Part shown: in pieces, positions 7,249 to 14,057 of the stretch
Layout: each line of letters begins with the position of its first letter
Numbering within the stretch: the first letter of the stretch is position 1
Virus record (IMG/VR): IMGVR_UViG_3300044846_000945
Span: 1-34,497 of that record
From: a virus
Direction: 5' to 3' (one strand)
DNA length: 34,497 nt
Made by a program: the position numbers and the translations under genes
Notes under the pieces: model-generated
Told to the model about the DNA's origin: nothing
Databases searched by the model: none
Seen by the model: the letters and a program-made list of their open reading frames with translations, nothing else

Positions 7249-7538
7249 GCGTCCTTCAAGAAAATGCCGTCAACCATGCGGCCCTTGCGGTGCTTGATTT
7301 CGTCATATGCGCCAGTAATGCAATCCTCAATGTGCATTCCGTTTTGCGCTGCCATAATGGTCAGCACCACAAACATATCACCGATGGCATCCGCAAATTC
7401 TATGTCGTTCTTTTTGCCAATGGCATTGGCTAGTTCGCCAGCCTCCTCAATAAGCTTAACGAATTGGCTCTTAAGGTCGCTACCTTCAATAAGGTTGCGG
7501 TCTTGCGCCCATTGGCGAATTAAATCTGCGTAAATCAT
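7245..7538 (-). CDS. MazG-like nucleotide pyrophosphohydrolase
   Basis: A 97-residue all-alpha NTP pyrophosphohydrolase of the single-domain MazG type. Metal-binding acids are visible as E31-E32-x-x-E35 (EEAGEL) and E47-x-x-D50 with D54 (EFADAIGDMFVVL). Such phage enzymes hydrolyse noncanonical or signalling nucleotides such as ppGpp or dUTP; the substrate cannot be read from the sequence. The ATG at 7538 follows the TAA of the previous gene without a gap (TAAATG). Confidence 0.82.
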   Translation of the reverse strand: MIYADLIRQWAQDRNLIEGSDLKSQFVKLIEEAGELANAIGKKNDIEFADAIGDMFVVLTIMAAQNGMHIEDCITGAYDEIKHRKGRMVDGIFLKDA

Positions 7539-7805
7539 TTATGCGTCCTCTTCTGTGCGGTAATCTTGAATTTGGCGTTCAGCAATTTCACGCCAATTAA
7601 CGTCACTCAAAAATGCTCTGGCATAATCGTATGCAAAACCAACAGCCTGTCCGTCAATGATTTCCAATGCTTCATCACGCATCATTTGTCCTAAATCATA
7701 AGCGTCGAGGTCATTTTTGCTGGCATAATCTACGCCATCAAACATCTCTATTCTCACGCGCCATGTGGCATAGTTTGTCCAGCCGTTATATGTCGTATCA
7801 GTCAT
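7539..7805 (-). CDS. Conserved phage protein, NGWTNYATW motif (DUF7249-like)
   Basis: An 88-residue acidic protein. It begins MTDTTYNGWTNYATWRVRIE; the NGWTNYATW signature and the following FDG are shared by a small phage and plasmid protein family (DUF7249 to my knowledge). Function unknown. It is preceded by one of the five start-associated hairpins (7824-7836) and GGGA before the ATG. Confidence 0.7.
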   Translation of the reverse strand: MTDTTYNGWTNYATWRVRIEMFDGVDYASKNDLDAYDLGQMMRDEALEIIDGQAVGFAYDYARAFLSDVNWREIAERQIQDYRTEEDA

Positions 7806-7823
7806 AATTATTCCCTTTCTAGC

Positions 7824-7836
7824 GAGGCCTTGCCTC
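7824..7836 (-). repeat. Start-associated hairpin 1
   Basis: GAGGC-AAG-GCCTC on the minus strand: a five-base-pair stem with a three-base loop ending 18 bases before the ATG at 7805. One of five GC-rich hairpins that sit just upstream of a ribosome binding site in this genome. Confidence 0.7.
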
Positions 7837-7839
7837 TAT

Positions 7840-8043
7840 TCATGCAAAAGTAAATTCATGCTCTTTGTAGCAATGTCCAAACCATCTTGGCGCTGGATTT
7901 TCGCTTATCAAGTCATGCAAGTATGCAAATTCCGCATTCCCATTTGCGTCAAATCTAAAGCATCTGGAATGGGCATGGTAATCTGCACCATCGCCAACCT
8001 CAATAAAAACACCATCGCGCAGTGTTGAAAATTTAACTAACAT
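7840..8043 (-). CDS. Hypothetical protein, 67 residues
   Basis: Starts MLVKFSTLRDGVFIEVGDGADYHAHSR. The ATG at 8043 has GGAG seven bases upstream and lies just after a start-associated hairpin. The frame stays open far upstream, but that part is antisense or out of frame to the next gene and is not used. The sequence is rich in histidine and aromatic residues (HAHSRCFRF, RWFGHCYKEHEF). I do not recognise the family. It lies between two genes with the same type of leader. Confidence 0.65.
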   Translation of the reverse strand: MLVKFSTLRDGVFIEVGDGADYHAHSRCFRFDANGNAEFAYLHDLISENPAPRWFGHCYKEHEFTFA

Positions 8044-8061
8044 AAACTTACTCCAAATGGC

Positions 8062-8074
8062 GAGGCCGAGCCTC
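8062..8074 (-). repeat. Start-associated hairpin 2
   Basis: GAGGC-TCG-GCCTC on the minus strand, followed by GCCATTTGGAG and the ATG at 8043. Same stem as hairpin 1 with a different loop, so base pairing is conserved rather than the loop. Confidence 0.75.
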
Positions 8075-8077
8075 TGG

Positions 8078-8506
8078 TTAAAAGTTAAAATCGCGGTAGG
8101 CTCTGCGTCCAGCGTAAGCATTGCTGCCCATTTCAAATGTCCCGCTGCCAACGCGCTTCCATTTGCGCCGCTCGTTGCCTTCTGCGTCCAGCCACTTACG
8201 CAAGCTAATCTTAATCTTGTGGCCGTCAGGGTCTTGATGGTAGCTGTAACGCTGTGTTTCTTGGTTCGAGCAATGTGCAACAAATCCGCCAGCATGGAAT
8301 TTAAGCTCATCTAAGTTTGTCAGAAGGCTTATGTCGCTTTGTAGCGTCATGGTTGTTGGCGTCTTTTTCACAATGGTAAAAGCTGCAACGTCTGTCCAGC
8401 CTGAAACACTAACGCCTTCGCCAATATCTAAGCTGCTTATAGCATCTGCGTCAGCGTTAATTTCCGCCGTGCGTTCTGCAATCCAAGGTCTGTTAATCAT
8501 TGTCAT
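8078..8506 (-). CDS. Hypothetical protein, 142 residues
   Basis: Starts MTMINRPWIAERTAEINADADAIS. AAGGA lies directly before the ATG at 8506; the second ATG at 8500 has better spacing and may be the real start. The C-terminal half is rich in charged and aromatic residues (RYSYHQDPDGHKIKI, AGRRAYRDFNF). Family not recognised. It is the first gene after the minus-strand promoter at 8551-8591 and carries hairpin 3 in its leader, which suggests early expression as a unit with the two small genes downstream. Confidence 0.65.
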   Translation of the reverse strand: MTMINRPWIAERTAEINADADAISSLDIGEGVSVSGWTDVAAFTIVKKTPTTMTLQSDISLLTNLDELKFHAGGFVAHCSNQETQRYSYHQDPDGHKIKISLRKWLDAEGNERRKWKRVGSGTFEMGSNAYAGRRAYRDFNF

Positions 8507-8519
8507 TTTCCTTAATGGC

Positions 8520-8533
8520 GGGGCATCGGCCCC
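8520..8533 (-). repeat. Start-associated hairpin 3
   Basis: GGGGC-CGAT-GCCCC on the minus strand, followed by GCCATTAAGGA and the start codon. The words around it (GCAACGAGGGGCCG before, GCCATTAAGGA after) recur at hairpins 4 and 5 on the opposite strand. Confidence 0.78.
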
Positions 8534-8550
8534 TCGTTGCTTACCCACTG

Positions 8551-8591
8551 TGATTAGGGCTGCTCAATTTATATGTCAAACACTTTTTTCA
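8551..8591 (-). promoter_or_regulatory. Promoter P1 with TGAAAAAAGT element
   Basis: On the minus strand: TGAAAAAAGT, then TTGACA (-35) and, 17 bases on, TAATCA (-10). The same upstream element and -35 spacing occur at 13748 and 14058 on the plus strand. It faces the genes at 8506 and below. Confidence 0.65.
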
Positions 8592-8596
8592 ATTAA

Positions 8597-8737
8597 TTAT
8601 GATTTTTGTCGTTTTGCGTGTTCAATGGCTTCCAATGCCCATGCCTCTGGCGCTCCTGCATAATTCCCCTTCGCCCAATGCTTGCGTATATCATCCATTG
8701 ATAGCTTGCCAGCTTGGAAGCGAATGAGGTCGCACAT
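8597..8737 (-). CDS. Small hypothetical protein, 46 residues
   Basis: ATG at 8737 to TAA at 8597: MCDLIRFQAGKLSMDDIR, then KHWAKGNYAGAPEAWALE. The frame is open back to a possible TTG 30 bases upstream with GGAG before it, which would give the N-terminus LAKTDGSAATN. The composition looks protein-like (balanced charge, W and Y present), and the gene fills the space between the helicase-loader-like gene and promoter P1. Function unknown. Confidence 0.55.
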   Translation of the reverse strand: MCDLIRFQAGKLSMDDIRKHWAKGNYAGAPEAWALEAIEHAKRQKS

Positions 8738-8759
8738 TAAGTTAGTCGCCGCGCTGCCG

Positions 8760-9284
8760 TCAGTCTTGGCCAATTTGAAGGCTGCTCCGTAACTCTGCTA
8801 GTTCTTCCGCTGTGACATACTCTTGTGGCGGCACATATTCGCGCTTGTGTATCTGCAACAGGTAACTCGCCCTCGCCCGTTTGCGTCTGCGCTCACTGCC
8901 TTCGGCCTGCACTACACTATCAATCTCGGCTGGCGTCGGCATGAATTTGCAAGTGCGGAGCAATTTTAGAAAGCCGCTGCGTAAATCGACCAACGGATAA
9001 ATGCGTAGGGTCATCCAGTATAGTTCAAGCCTCTCCGCTTCTTCGTCCACGCTGCGTTTTTGGTTCGCGGTGGCCAAGGATAGCTTGGCAATCATCACGT
9101 CCACCTGTTCGCGCTCTGGCATAGGTGGGCGCGGCCCATCCAAAAACTTCTGCAAAATCTCTGCCGACTTAGGCCCAATCGTCGGCTCGTCGTGGCTCAT
9201 CAACAGCGCGTCTAGCTTGGCTGGCAATAACGGCTCTGACCATTGCGTTGGTTGGTTCTGTGGTGCTTGCACTATTTCCTGCAT
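8760..9284 (-). CDS. Putative helicase-loader-like replication protein
   Basis: A 174-residue protein beginning MQEIVQAPQNQPTQWSEP. The middle has a helical region (LELYWMTLRIYPLVDLRSGFLKLLR) ending in CKFMPTPAEID, a pattern often seen in phage replication accessory or helicase-loader proteins that follow an initiator gene. The rest is basic (SERRRKRARASYLLQ). AGGA seven bases before the ATG supports the start, although it overlaps the initiator gene by 116 bases in another frame. The function is inferred mainly from position. Confidence 0.55.
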   Translation of the reverse strand: MQEIVQAPQNQPTQWSEPLLPAKLDALLMSHDEPTIGPKSAEILQKFLDGPRPPMPEREQVDVMIAKLSLATANQKRSVDEEAERLELYWMTLRIYPLVDLRSGFLKLLRTCKFMPTPAEIDSVVQAEGSERRRKRARASYLLQIHKREYVPPQEYVTAEELAELRSSLQIGQD

Positions 9285-9891
9285 TTTGCGTTCCTTTCGG
9301 TTCGTAAATATCCAGCCAGCCGTTGATTGTCGAACGGTCTAGCAATTCTGTAATGTTGTGTCCTGCTAGGTGCAGGGCTTCGAGTTTTTTGTAAGCCCTA
9401 GCTTTAGCCCTATCGGTCAATGGGCGCTTGCGCTGCTTACGCATTTCAACCCATCCCTTCCAAGCATCTATAGGCAACCAGACTGGATACCCCTCTATAA
9501 TTACAACTGGTTTATTATCTGTGTTTATATCTGGTATAGGTTTGCCCTTCTGGGCAACTTCATTTGCCCTTGTGGGCAAGTCGGCTTTTCCTATAGGGCA
9601 AGTGGGCGCATACCATTTTGTGCGGTCATAAGCAGACTTGTTATAACAGCCGCTAATAATCAAGCCGTCGTCCTCAAGCTTCGTCAAGGCCGTCCTAATT
9701 TGCTTCAAAGTCAAGTAGGGAAACAGGTCACCAAACGCTGCGATTGAGTTATAAGTCCAAACATATCCATCATAGCTATGCTTGTCATTTGCTGCGTTGC
9801 GCTCCGCCCACCACAAAATGTTCTGATATATGGTGGCGGCGTTCAAGCCAACTTGCTTTGCAATAATGGGGTCAAAGCTATGTCGGCTCAT
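9169..9891 (-). CDS. Replication initiator-like winged-helix protein
   Basis: A 240-residue protein. The N-terminal ~95 residues form a replication-type winged helix: VGLNAATIYQNILWW, then SIAAFGDLFPYLTLKQIRTAL, TKLEDDGLIISG and DRTKWYAPT. This arrangement is common in phage O-like or DnaD-like initiators. The middle is a linker, and the C-terminal half holds a basic helical segment (RKQRKRPLTDRAKARAYKKLE). Probably starts phage DNA replication. The ATG overlaps the stop of a 15-codon leader ORF by ATGA, suggesting translational coupling. Confidence 0.72.
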   Translation of the reverse strand: MSRHSFDPIIAKQVGLNAATIYQNILWWAERNAANDKHSYDGYVWTYNSIAAFGDLFPYLTLKQIRTALTKLEDDGLIISGCYNKSAYDRTKWYAPTCPIGKADLPTRANEVAQKGKPIPDINTDNKPVVIIEGYPVWLPIDAWKGWVEMRKQRKRPLTDRAKARAYKKLEALHLAGHNITELLDRSTINGWLDIYEPKGTQNAGNSASTTEPTNAMVRAVIASQARRAVDEPRRADDWA

Positions 9892-9935
9892 AACTCTGCC
9901 CCTTGCGTTACAGTTATGTTGAGTGTAGTAACCAT
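9888..9935 (-). CDS. 15-residue leader ORF coupled to the replication initiator
   Basis: ATG at 9935 reads MVTTLNITVTQGAEL and stops at 9888 with the A-TGA shared with the initiator ATG at 9891. It has the strongest ribosome binding site nearby (AGGAGG with nine bases before the ATG), while the initiator ATG itself has only AAGGGGC inside the leader ORF. The arrangement suggests that ribosomes load at the leader and re-initiate. It may be only a translation device rather than a functional peptide. Confidence 0.55.
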   Translation of the reverse strand: MVTTLNITVTQGAEL

Positions 9936-9967
9936 ATTGCGATGCCTCCTGTGTCTAGGCGTTGTAG

Positions 9968-10005
9968 GACGGGTGAGCGTTTTCTTGCCTTTCACGCTCC
10001 CCGTC
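9968..10005 (-). promoter_or_regulatory. Strong hairpin in the replication-operon leader
   Basis: GACGGG and GAGCGT pair with ACGCTC and CCCGTC: twelve base pairs with one bulged base and a 13-base loop. It lies between the DUF1064 stop (10051) and the leader ORF (9935). No T-run follows on either strand, so it is not a standard terminator; RNA processing or translation control is possible. Confidence 0.6.
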
Positions 10006-10050
10006 CACCCTGTAACCAACAATCCTGATTATTAAAAGCGTTTTTATTAA

Positions 10051-10395
10051 TTATCTAGTTTCGCGCAATTGGTGATGCGGGAATAGGGTGATAAAAACGG
10101 CACGACGCAAAGGCCAATCCCTAACAATGACGCCTTTTACATCTTCCGTAATCTGCGCCCCATTCTCAACATATTCAAAATCAGCCTTGTAGCCGACGCG
10201 CCTTCCGTTTGCGTGTTTAAGCTGGCGACCATTGATGACGAACCAATACTGCGGGTGGACAATAAGGTCACTTATCACTCCATCCGCTTGCAATGCGTGA
10301 AGCTCGTTGCACCTTATTGCCTCTCGCTTACTGTCATGAGTGTGGCCTTTAGCGCACTTCATTTTAACGGCGCGATATTTGCCGAAGCGCCTCAT
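10051..10395 (-). CDS. DUF1064 family protein (nuclease-like)
   Basis: A 114-residue basic protein starting MRRFGKYRAVKMKCAKGHTHD. The order SKREAIRCNELHALQADGVI, LIVHPQYWFVI, GYKADFEYVENG and ITEDVKG is the DUF1064 pattern; the D-F-x-Y and E-D-V-K-G residues resemble the D-E-x-K nuclease core. These phage proteins are thought to be small endonucleases, possibly Holliday-junction type, though this is not settled. It follows the small HTH gene by two bases and is likely co-transcribed with it. Confidence 0.75.
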   Translation of the reverse strand: MRRFGKYRAVKMKCAKGHTHDSKREAIRCNELHALQADGVISDLIVHPQYWFVINGRQLKHANGRRVGYKADFEYVENGAQITEDVKGVIVRDWPLRRAVFITLFPHHQLRETR

Positions 10396-10397
10396 GT

Positions 10398-10604
10398 TTA
10401 ATTTGGCAGCTTGGCTTGAACCAGACGGTCGAGCGCGTGTTTCGCGGCAAGGAATGCGCTTAGGGTTGGTTCACTGCGTTTGCTTTTCCAGTTGGATAGC
10501 GTGACGCGAGTAATGCCAGCCTCATTGGCAATCTGATAAGCCCTGATTTTGTGCGCCTTCGCCAGCGCGTAAAACTCTGAAATTGCCTGTGCTGTATAGT
10601 CCAT
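10398..10604 (-). CDS. Small HTH regulator (Cro/XRE-like)
   Basis: A 68-residue protein with KIRAYQIANEAGITRVTL followed by SNWKSKRSEPTL, a clear helix-turn-helix of the XRE type. It is the first gene of the leftward (minus) operon and lies opposite the rightward early operon, the position of a Cro- or repressor-type switch protein. No integrase accompanies it, so a role in lysogeny is not supported by the window. Confidence 0.78.
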   Translation of the reverse strand: MDYTAQAISEFYALAKAHKIRAYQIANEAGITRVTLSNWKSKRSEPTLSAFLAAKHALDRLVQAKLPN

Positions 10605-10695
10605 TTAACTTTTCTTTCGGTTGTTGATAAAAAACTCTTTTAATTTCCATTTTTCGTGTTTACAAGGGCTTTACAAAATAAAGAAGGCAAACACA
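10605..10695. promoter_or_regulatory. Divergent control region
   Basis: The 91-base gap between the leftward HTH gene and the rightward operon. It holds a direct repeat TTTACAA at 10659-10665 and 10670-10676 (11-base spacing, one helical turn). Either copy could be a -35 element or an operator half-site. AAGAAGG precedes the ATG at 10696. I could not fix the minus-strand promoter. Confidence 0.5.
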
Positions 10696-10899
10696 ATGAC
10701 ACAACCGAAATGCGCCGTTTGCGGCCATACCATGACTAAAACCTTTGAATGCTTGCCATGCGACTTTGTTGAAATGGCAATCAATGCTGGCGCTTGCCAC
10801 CCAAACTACGGTGAGCAGTTGGCTGAATTAATTGGTGACGTAATGACAGTCCGAGATTGGTCGGCGGAACCAATCCGCTATAAATTTCCACGTTTTTGA
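10696..10899 (+). CDS. Small zinc-finger-like protein
   Basis: A 67-residue protein starting MTQPKCAVCGHTMTKTFE with two CxxC pairs (CAVC and CLPC, 13 residues apart), a zinc-ribbon spacing. First gene of the rightward early operon. The ATG at 10696 has AAGG eight bases upstream; the frame extends further up, but that part covers the promoter region. Function unknown, probably DNA, RNA or protein binding. Confidence 0.68.
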   Translation: MTQPKCAVCGHTMTKTFECLPCDFVEMAINAGACHPNYGEQLAELIGDVMTVRDWSAEPIRYKFPRF

Positions 10900-10913
10900 T
10901 AGGGAGAACATCA

Positions 10914-11477
10914 ATGCCAATTCATAAAAAACTAAACGAAGCACGGTTGGCGTTTCACGCGCTGCCTCTCAAGAAGTCCGGCAACAATAAATTCGCTGGC
11001 TATAAATACTTTGAACTTTCCGACTTTCTCGTGCCAGCCCTTAAAATCTTTAACGATGTTGGCTTATGCGCCGTCGTAAGCTTTTCTGAAACTACGGCGT
11101 CAATGCACATTGTTGATGTTGAGGATGGTAGCCAAGTGATTATCCATAGCCCAATGGGTTCTGCTAATCTTAAGGGTTGCCATGAGATACAGAACATCGG
11201 CGCTTGCGAGACATATAGCACTCGCTATCTTTGGACGGCAGCCCTTTGCATTGTTGAGCATGACGCACTGGATGCAACAACAGGCAACAGCGAACCAGCA
11301 TCACGCGTTAAGCTTATCAGTGCCAGCCAGTTTGATGAATTGCAAAAGCTTGTCGATTACACCCGCACTGACTTGGCCTTGCTCTGCAAGCATTACAAAA
11401 TCGACGCGCTTGATGAATTGCCGGAAAGCCGCTTCGATGCTGTTAAGGCTGCTCTAGAAAAGAAAATCGAAGCATGA
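10914..11477 (+). CDS. erf: ERF family single-strand annealing protein
   Basis: A 187-residue recombinase. Hallmarks are the N-terminal helix KLNEARLAFHALPLKKSGNN, the FAGYKYFELSDFL strand, SPMGSANLKGCHEIQNIGAC and ETYSTRYLW, which fit the ERF core. ERF proteins anneal ssDNA for recombination and genome circularisation. GGGAG precedes the ATG at 10914; an upstream in-frame start at 10896 would overlap the previous stop and is less likely. It is grouped with HNH, NinB and SSB genes as a recombination module. Confidence 0.85.
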   Translation: MPIHKKLNEARLAFHALPLKKSGNNKFAGYKYFELSDFLVPALKIFNDVGLCAVVSFSETTASMHIVDVEDGSQVIIHSPMGSANLKGCHEIQNIGACETYSTRYLWTAALCIVEHDALDATTGNSEPASRVKLISASQFDELQKLVDYTRTDLALLCKHYKIDALDELPESRFDAVKAALEKKIEA

Positions 11478-12154
11478 CGGACATTGGACACAACCAGCCG
11501 CCGCCAGTTGACGCGATGGGCTTGCACGTTGAGGACTTGTTCCAACTAGTGTCGGACACCTTAGCTGGCGTTGATGCAGTTAAAAACGATGAGCAGGATG
11601 CCGCGCTTGATGGTCTACTTGATGATTTTCGCAAGGCGCGAAAAGACGCCGACGAGTATCGTGCAGCGGAAAAACGACCACATGATGAAGCGGCTAAAGC
11701 GGTGCAGGCAAAATGGAAACCGCTACTAGACCGCTGTGATATGGCAACAGCCGAGATTAAGGCAAAGCTGACACCATATCGCAATGCCAAGATTGCTGCG
11801 CGTGAGGAGGCTATACGCATTGCGCGTGAAACTGCCGAGCAAAATCAGAAGGCCGCACAGGATGCGCTTAGGCAATCAGATGACTTAGACGCCCGTTTTG
11901 CTGCCGAAGAACAACTTAAGCAGGCCAAAATCTTGACGGAGGCAGCAAACCGCGCTGACCGCTCCGCAACTGGTCTTAGGACTACATGGGTAGCACAAAT
12001 TACTGACCGCCGCGCTGCCCTAAATCACTATTTGCGCGAACAGCCAGAAATGTTTGAGCGCCTTATCCAAGACCTTGCGGACAAGGATGCGCGTAGCGAG
12101 GCAACTCGCCGCAACATTGCAGGAGTATCATTTATTCAAGAAAGGAAAGTTTAA
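11474..12154 (+). CDS. Coiled-coil protein, MTDIGHNQPP type
   Basis: A 226-residue, mostly helical, charged protein with long coiled-coil stretches (about residues 45-175: DDFRKARKDADEYRAAEK, then AREEAIRIARETAEQNQKAA). The N-terminus MTDIGHNQPPPV occurs in proteins next to recombinases in related phages. It overlaps erf by four bases (ATGA), so a role as partner of the annealing protein or an exonuclease-type factor is plausible but unproven. Confidence 0.65.
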   Translation: MTDIGHNQPPPVDAMGLHVEDLFQLVSDTLAGVDAVKNDEQDAALDGLLDDFRKARKDADEYRAAEKRPHDEAAKAVQAKWKPLLDRCDMATAEIKAKLTPYRNAKIAAREEAIRIARETAEQNQKAAQDALRQSDDLDARFAAEEQLKQAKILTEAANRADRSATGLRTTWVAQITDRRAALNHYLREQPEMFERLIQDLADKDARSEATRRNIAGVSFIQERKV

Positions 12155-12375
12155 TGTCACAAGTGGATAGAGTTTTATCGCACCTAAAATCTTATGGCAC
12201 AATCCAGCCCTTAGAGGCATGGCGCGACCTTGGCATTTATCGCCTTAGCGCAGTGATTTATGACTTGCGGAAAGAAGGCCATAAAATAGCGACCAAGCGT
12301 GTTGAAGTGGTCAATCGCTTTGGTGAAACTGCTTTGATTGCCCAATATAGTTTGGAGGTTGAAAATGCTGCCTAG
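12154..12375 (+). CDS. Winged-helix protein (HTH_39-like)
   Basis: A 73-residue protein with GTIQPLEAWRDLGIYRLSAV then IYDLRKEGHKI, the pattern of a small phage helix-turn-helix family in which the second helix carries R-L-S-A. Overlaps the previous stop by TAATG. Probably DNA binding; target unknown. Confidence 0.72.
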   Translation: MSQVDRVLSHLKSYGTIQPLEAWRDLGIYRLSAVIYDLRKEGHKIATKRVEVVNRFGETALIAQYSLEVENAA

Positions 12376-12697
12376 TCGCATCGCAAAGAAGCCGAAGCGC
12401 ACAGCGCGGTGGCGTTCACAGGGCCACCTAAATTTTATACGTTCATTCCATTGCGCTATCAATGGCTGTCAGGATATGCCAATTGAGTGCGCTCATGTGC
12501 GACTGGGTAGTGGTGCAGGAATGGGGCAAAAGCCAGACGATTGGCGCGTTGTTCCATTGTGCCGCCAGCATCATAATGAGCAGCATACAGTCGGTGAGCA
12601 AACATTCTGGAAAGGTATCGACATTGAGGGCTTGATTGAGGCGTTTTGCAAAGCCAGCCCGAAGGCGGCGGAGATAAAAGAGGCGCAAAAAAGATGA
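12365..12697 (+). CDS. HNH nuclease-like protein (DUF968/Ref type)
   Basis: A 110-residue basic protein starting MLPSRIAKKPKRTARWRSQGH. It has SFHCAINGC, ECAHVRLGSGAGMGQKPDDW, VVPLCRQHHNEQHTVGE and FWKGI, the arrangement of phage HNH proteins related to lambda Orf-region DUF968 and P1 Ref. The AH and QHHNEQH residues are the metal and catalytic set. GGAGG six bases before the ATG at 12365 fixes the start inside the end of the previous gene. Likely takes part in recombination with NinB and ERF. Confidence 0.82.
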   Translation: MLPSRIAKKPKRTARWRSQGHLNFIRSFHCAINGCQDMPIECAHVRLGSGAGMGQKPDDWRVVPLCRQHHNEQHTVGEQTFWKGIDIEGLIEAFCKASPKAAEIKEAQKR

Positions 12698-13068
12698 CGC
12701 AAACAGTTTGGCTTCGCGGTGAGTATCAAAGGCGATTAGCGCACCAGCTTATTGACAAGGCTCCAAAGGATGCTGTTGTTGCCGTCAGCGCAGCCAAGCG
12801 CAGTGATGACCAGAACGCAAAAATGTGGGCCATGCTGTCAGATATAAGCCGTGCAAAGCCAGAGGGCAGAGCGCATATACCGGAAGTGTGGAAGTGCATC
12901 TTTATGGCAGCACTGGGCCACGAAGTGAAATTTGAGATGGGCTTGGATAACCAGCCCTTCCCAATAGGGTTTAGGACATCAAAGCTAACCAAGCCGCAAA
13001 TGTCCGACCTGATTGAGTTTATCTATGCCTATGGCGCAAAAAACGAAGTGAAATGGAGTGAAACATAA
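12694..13068 (+). CDS. ninB: NinB-like recombination protein
   Basis: A 124-residue protein starting MTQTVWLRGEYQRRLAHQLI. The motif RSDDQNAKMWAMLSDIS and the closing SKLTKPQMSDLIEFIYAYGA are typical of lambda NinB (Orf), which binds ssDNA and SSB and can replace RecFOR functions. ATGA overlap with the HNH gene. It sits immediately upstream of SSB, a fitting partner. Confidence 0.85.
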   Translation: MTQTVWLRGEYQRRLAHQLIDKAPKDAVVAVSAAKRSDDQNAKMWAMLSDISRAKPEGRAHIPEVWKCIFMAALGHEVKFEMGLDNQPFPIGFRTSKLTKPQMSDLIEFIYAYGAKNEVKWSET

Positions 13069-13454
13069 TGCAGAATATCACAATATCAGGAAACGTAGGC
13101 AAGGACGCTGAATTGCGGGACACCCGCGACAGCAAGGTTCTAAGCTTTAATGTTGGCGTCAAGAACGGCTTTGGCCGCGATGCTGGAAGCGTTTGGTATC
13201 GTTGCAGCTTATGGGGCAAGGCAGCCGAAGCATTTGCTGGCAGTATCAAGAAAGGCACGAAGGTCTTTATCTCTGGCGAATTGACGCACGACGAATACGA
13301 GGGCAAGCCACAATTTAACGTCCGCGTTGGCAGCATTGATACAGGCGGCGCTAAGGGTGAGCCACGGCCATTAGATGCGTCCGTTGACCCATCAAAGGGT
13401 GACCACACATCTTGGGATAACGACCAAGACCTTGACGATGACGTTCCATTTTAA
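13068..13454 (+). CDS. ssb: Single-stranded DNA-binding protein
   Basis: A 128-residue OB-fold protein: ITISGNVGKDAELRDT, LSFNVGVKNGFG, WYRCSLWGKAAEAF, KGTKVFISGELTHDEYEGKP. It ends in the acidic tip DDDVPF used to bind SSB partners, as in bacterial SSB. TAATG overlap with ninB. It protects ssDNA during replication and recombination and probably loads NinB and ERF. Confidence 0.95.
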   Translation: MQNITISGNVGKDAELRDTRDSKVLSFNVGVKNGFGRDAGSVWYRCSLWGKAAEAFAGSIKKGTKVFISGELTHDEYEGKPQFNVRVGSIDTGGAKGEPRPLDASVDPSKGDHTSWDNDQDLDDDVPF

Positions 13455-13468
13455 GGCTGGAGGCAAGC

Positions 13469-13699
13469 ATGGCGAAAGGCTCACGGCTCAATTTGGAACA
13501 TAGGCGCAAACAGGAGCCTATGACCAACCGCATGGAATGGCTAGGTCATCAACATCATCAAGCGGTGGCAAAGGGTAGCAAGTTGCTACTTAAGGCACAG
13601 TTGACGACAGGACAGCACACACTGGACAAAGACCGTTTCGTGCAAACTGCTATCAATCATGGCTGGATATTGGCTATCCCAGAACGGTTGCTGGCATAA
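13469..13699 (+). CDS. Hypothetical protein, 76 residues
   Basis: Starts MAKGSRLNLEHRRKQEPMTN with GGAGG before the ATG. Basic, with several histidines (HQHHQAV) and no recognised domain. Last gene before a clear terminator, so it ends the ERF-NinB-SSB transcript. Confidence 0.65.
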   Translation: MAKGSRLNLEHRRKQEPMTNRMEWLGHQHHQAVAKGSKLLLKAQLTTGQHTLDKDRFVQTAINHGWILAIPERLLA

Positions 13700-13707
13700 G
13701 GAAAAAG

Positions 13708-13739
13708 GCGGGTTTGCATCGTGCATCCCGCTTTTTTTT
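13708..13739 (+). terminator. Rho-independent terminator after the recombination operon
   Basis: GCGGG (13708-13712) pairs with CCCGC (13727-13731), with an inner TGCA-TCG-TGCA pairing, followed by eight T. A textbook intrinsic terminator. Confidence 0.9.
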
Positions 13740-13747
13740 GTGCCTTA

Positions 13748-13788
13748 TGAAAAAAGTGCTTTACATATATATCGGGCAATTTTATATC
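13748..13788 (+). promoter_or_regulatory. Promoter P2 with TGAAAAAAGT element
   Basis: TGAAAAAAGT at 13748-13757, TTTACA at 13760-13765, 17 bases, TATATC at 13783-13788. Matches P1 and P3 in element order and spacing. It directly follows a terminator, so it restarts transcription for the 59-residue gene at 13829. Confidence 0.72.
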
Positions 13789-13791
13789 GGT

Positions 13792-13810
13792 GGGCAGGGG
13801 TAGATGCCCC
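13792..13810 (+). repeat. Start-associated hairpin 4
   Basis: GGGCA pairs with TGCCC (or GGGG with CCCC) around GGTAGA, followed by GCCATTAAGGAG and the ATG at 13829. The downstream word GCCATTAAGGA is identical to that at hairpin 3 on the other strand. Confidence 0.72.
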
Positions 13811-13828
13811 GCCATTAAGGAGAAAAAT

Positions 13829-14008
13829 ATGAATTTGACCGATACAGTTCGTAATGACATGGCCGCTAAAGGTTATGTCTACTACCGAAACACAAGAAAC
13901 TATCCAGCGCAAGGTGGGTATCGCAAAGTTTGCCGCAACATTGAGGATGAGGATTTCAGCAAGCTGATATTTGATGTTGATGCGTATAAAGCTCACGGCC
14001 ACGGATAA
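13829..14008 (+). CDS. Small hypothetical protein, 59 residues (own promoter and terminator)
   Basis: Starts MNLTDTVRNDMAAKGYVYYR with AAGGAG before the ATG. Rich in tyrosine and charged residues; no family recognised. It stands alone between terminators at 13708 and 14011 and has its own promoter and leader hairpin, the layout of a separately expressed accessory gene. Confidence 0.7.
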   Translation: MNLTDTVRNDMAAKGYVYYRNTRNYPAQGGYRKVCRNIEDEDFSKLIFDVDAYKAHGHG

Positions 14009-14010
14009 AT

Positions 14011-14049
14011 AATATGGCGGGTGGCAATGCGCTTCCCGCCATTATTTTT
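14011..14049 (+). terminator. Rho-independent terminator
   Basis: ATGGCGGG pairs with CCCGCCAT around a 13-base loop; AAT/ATT extends the stem and five T follow. Ends the 59-residue gene. Confidence 0.88.
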
Positions 14050-14057
14050 GCACAATA

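Noticed and set aside
11443-11820. Minus-strand ORF of 125 codons
   Set aside because: Serine-rich shadow of the coiled-coil gene at 11474, which is coupled to erf.
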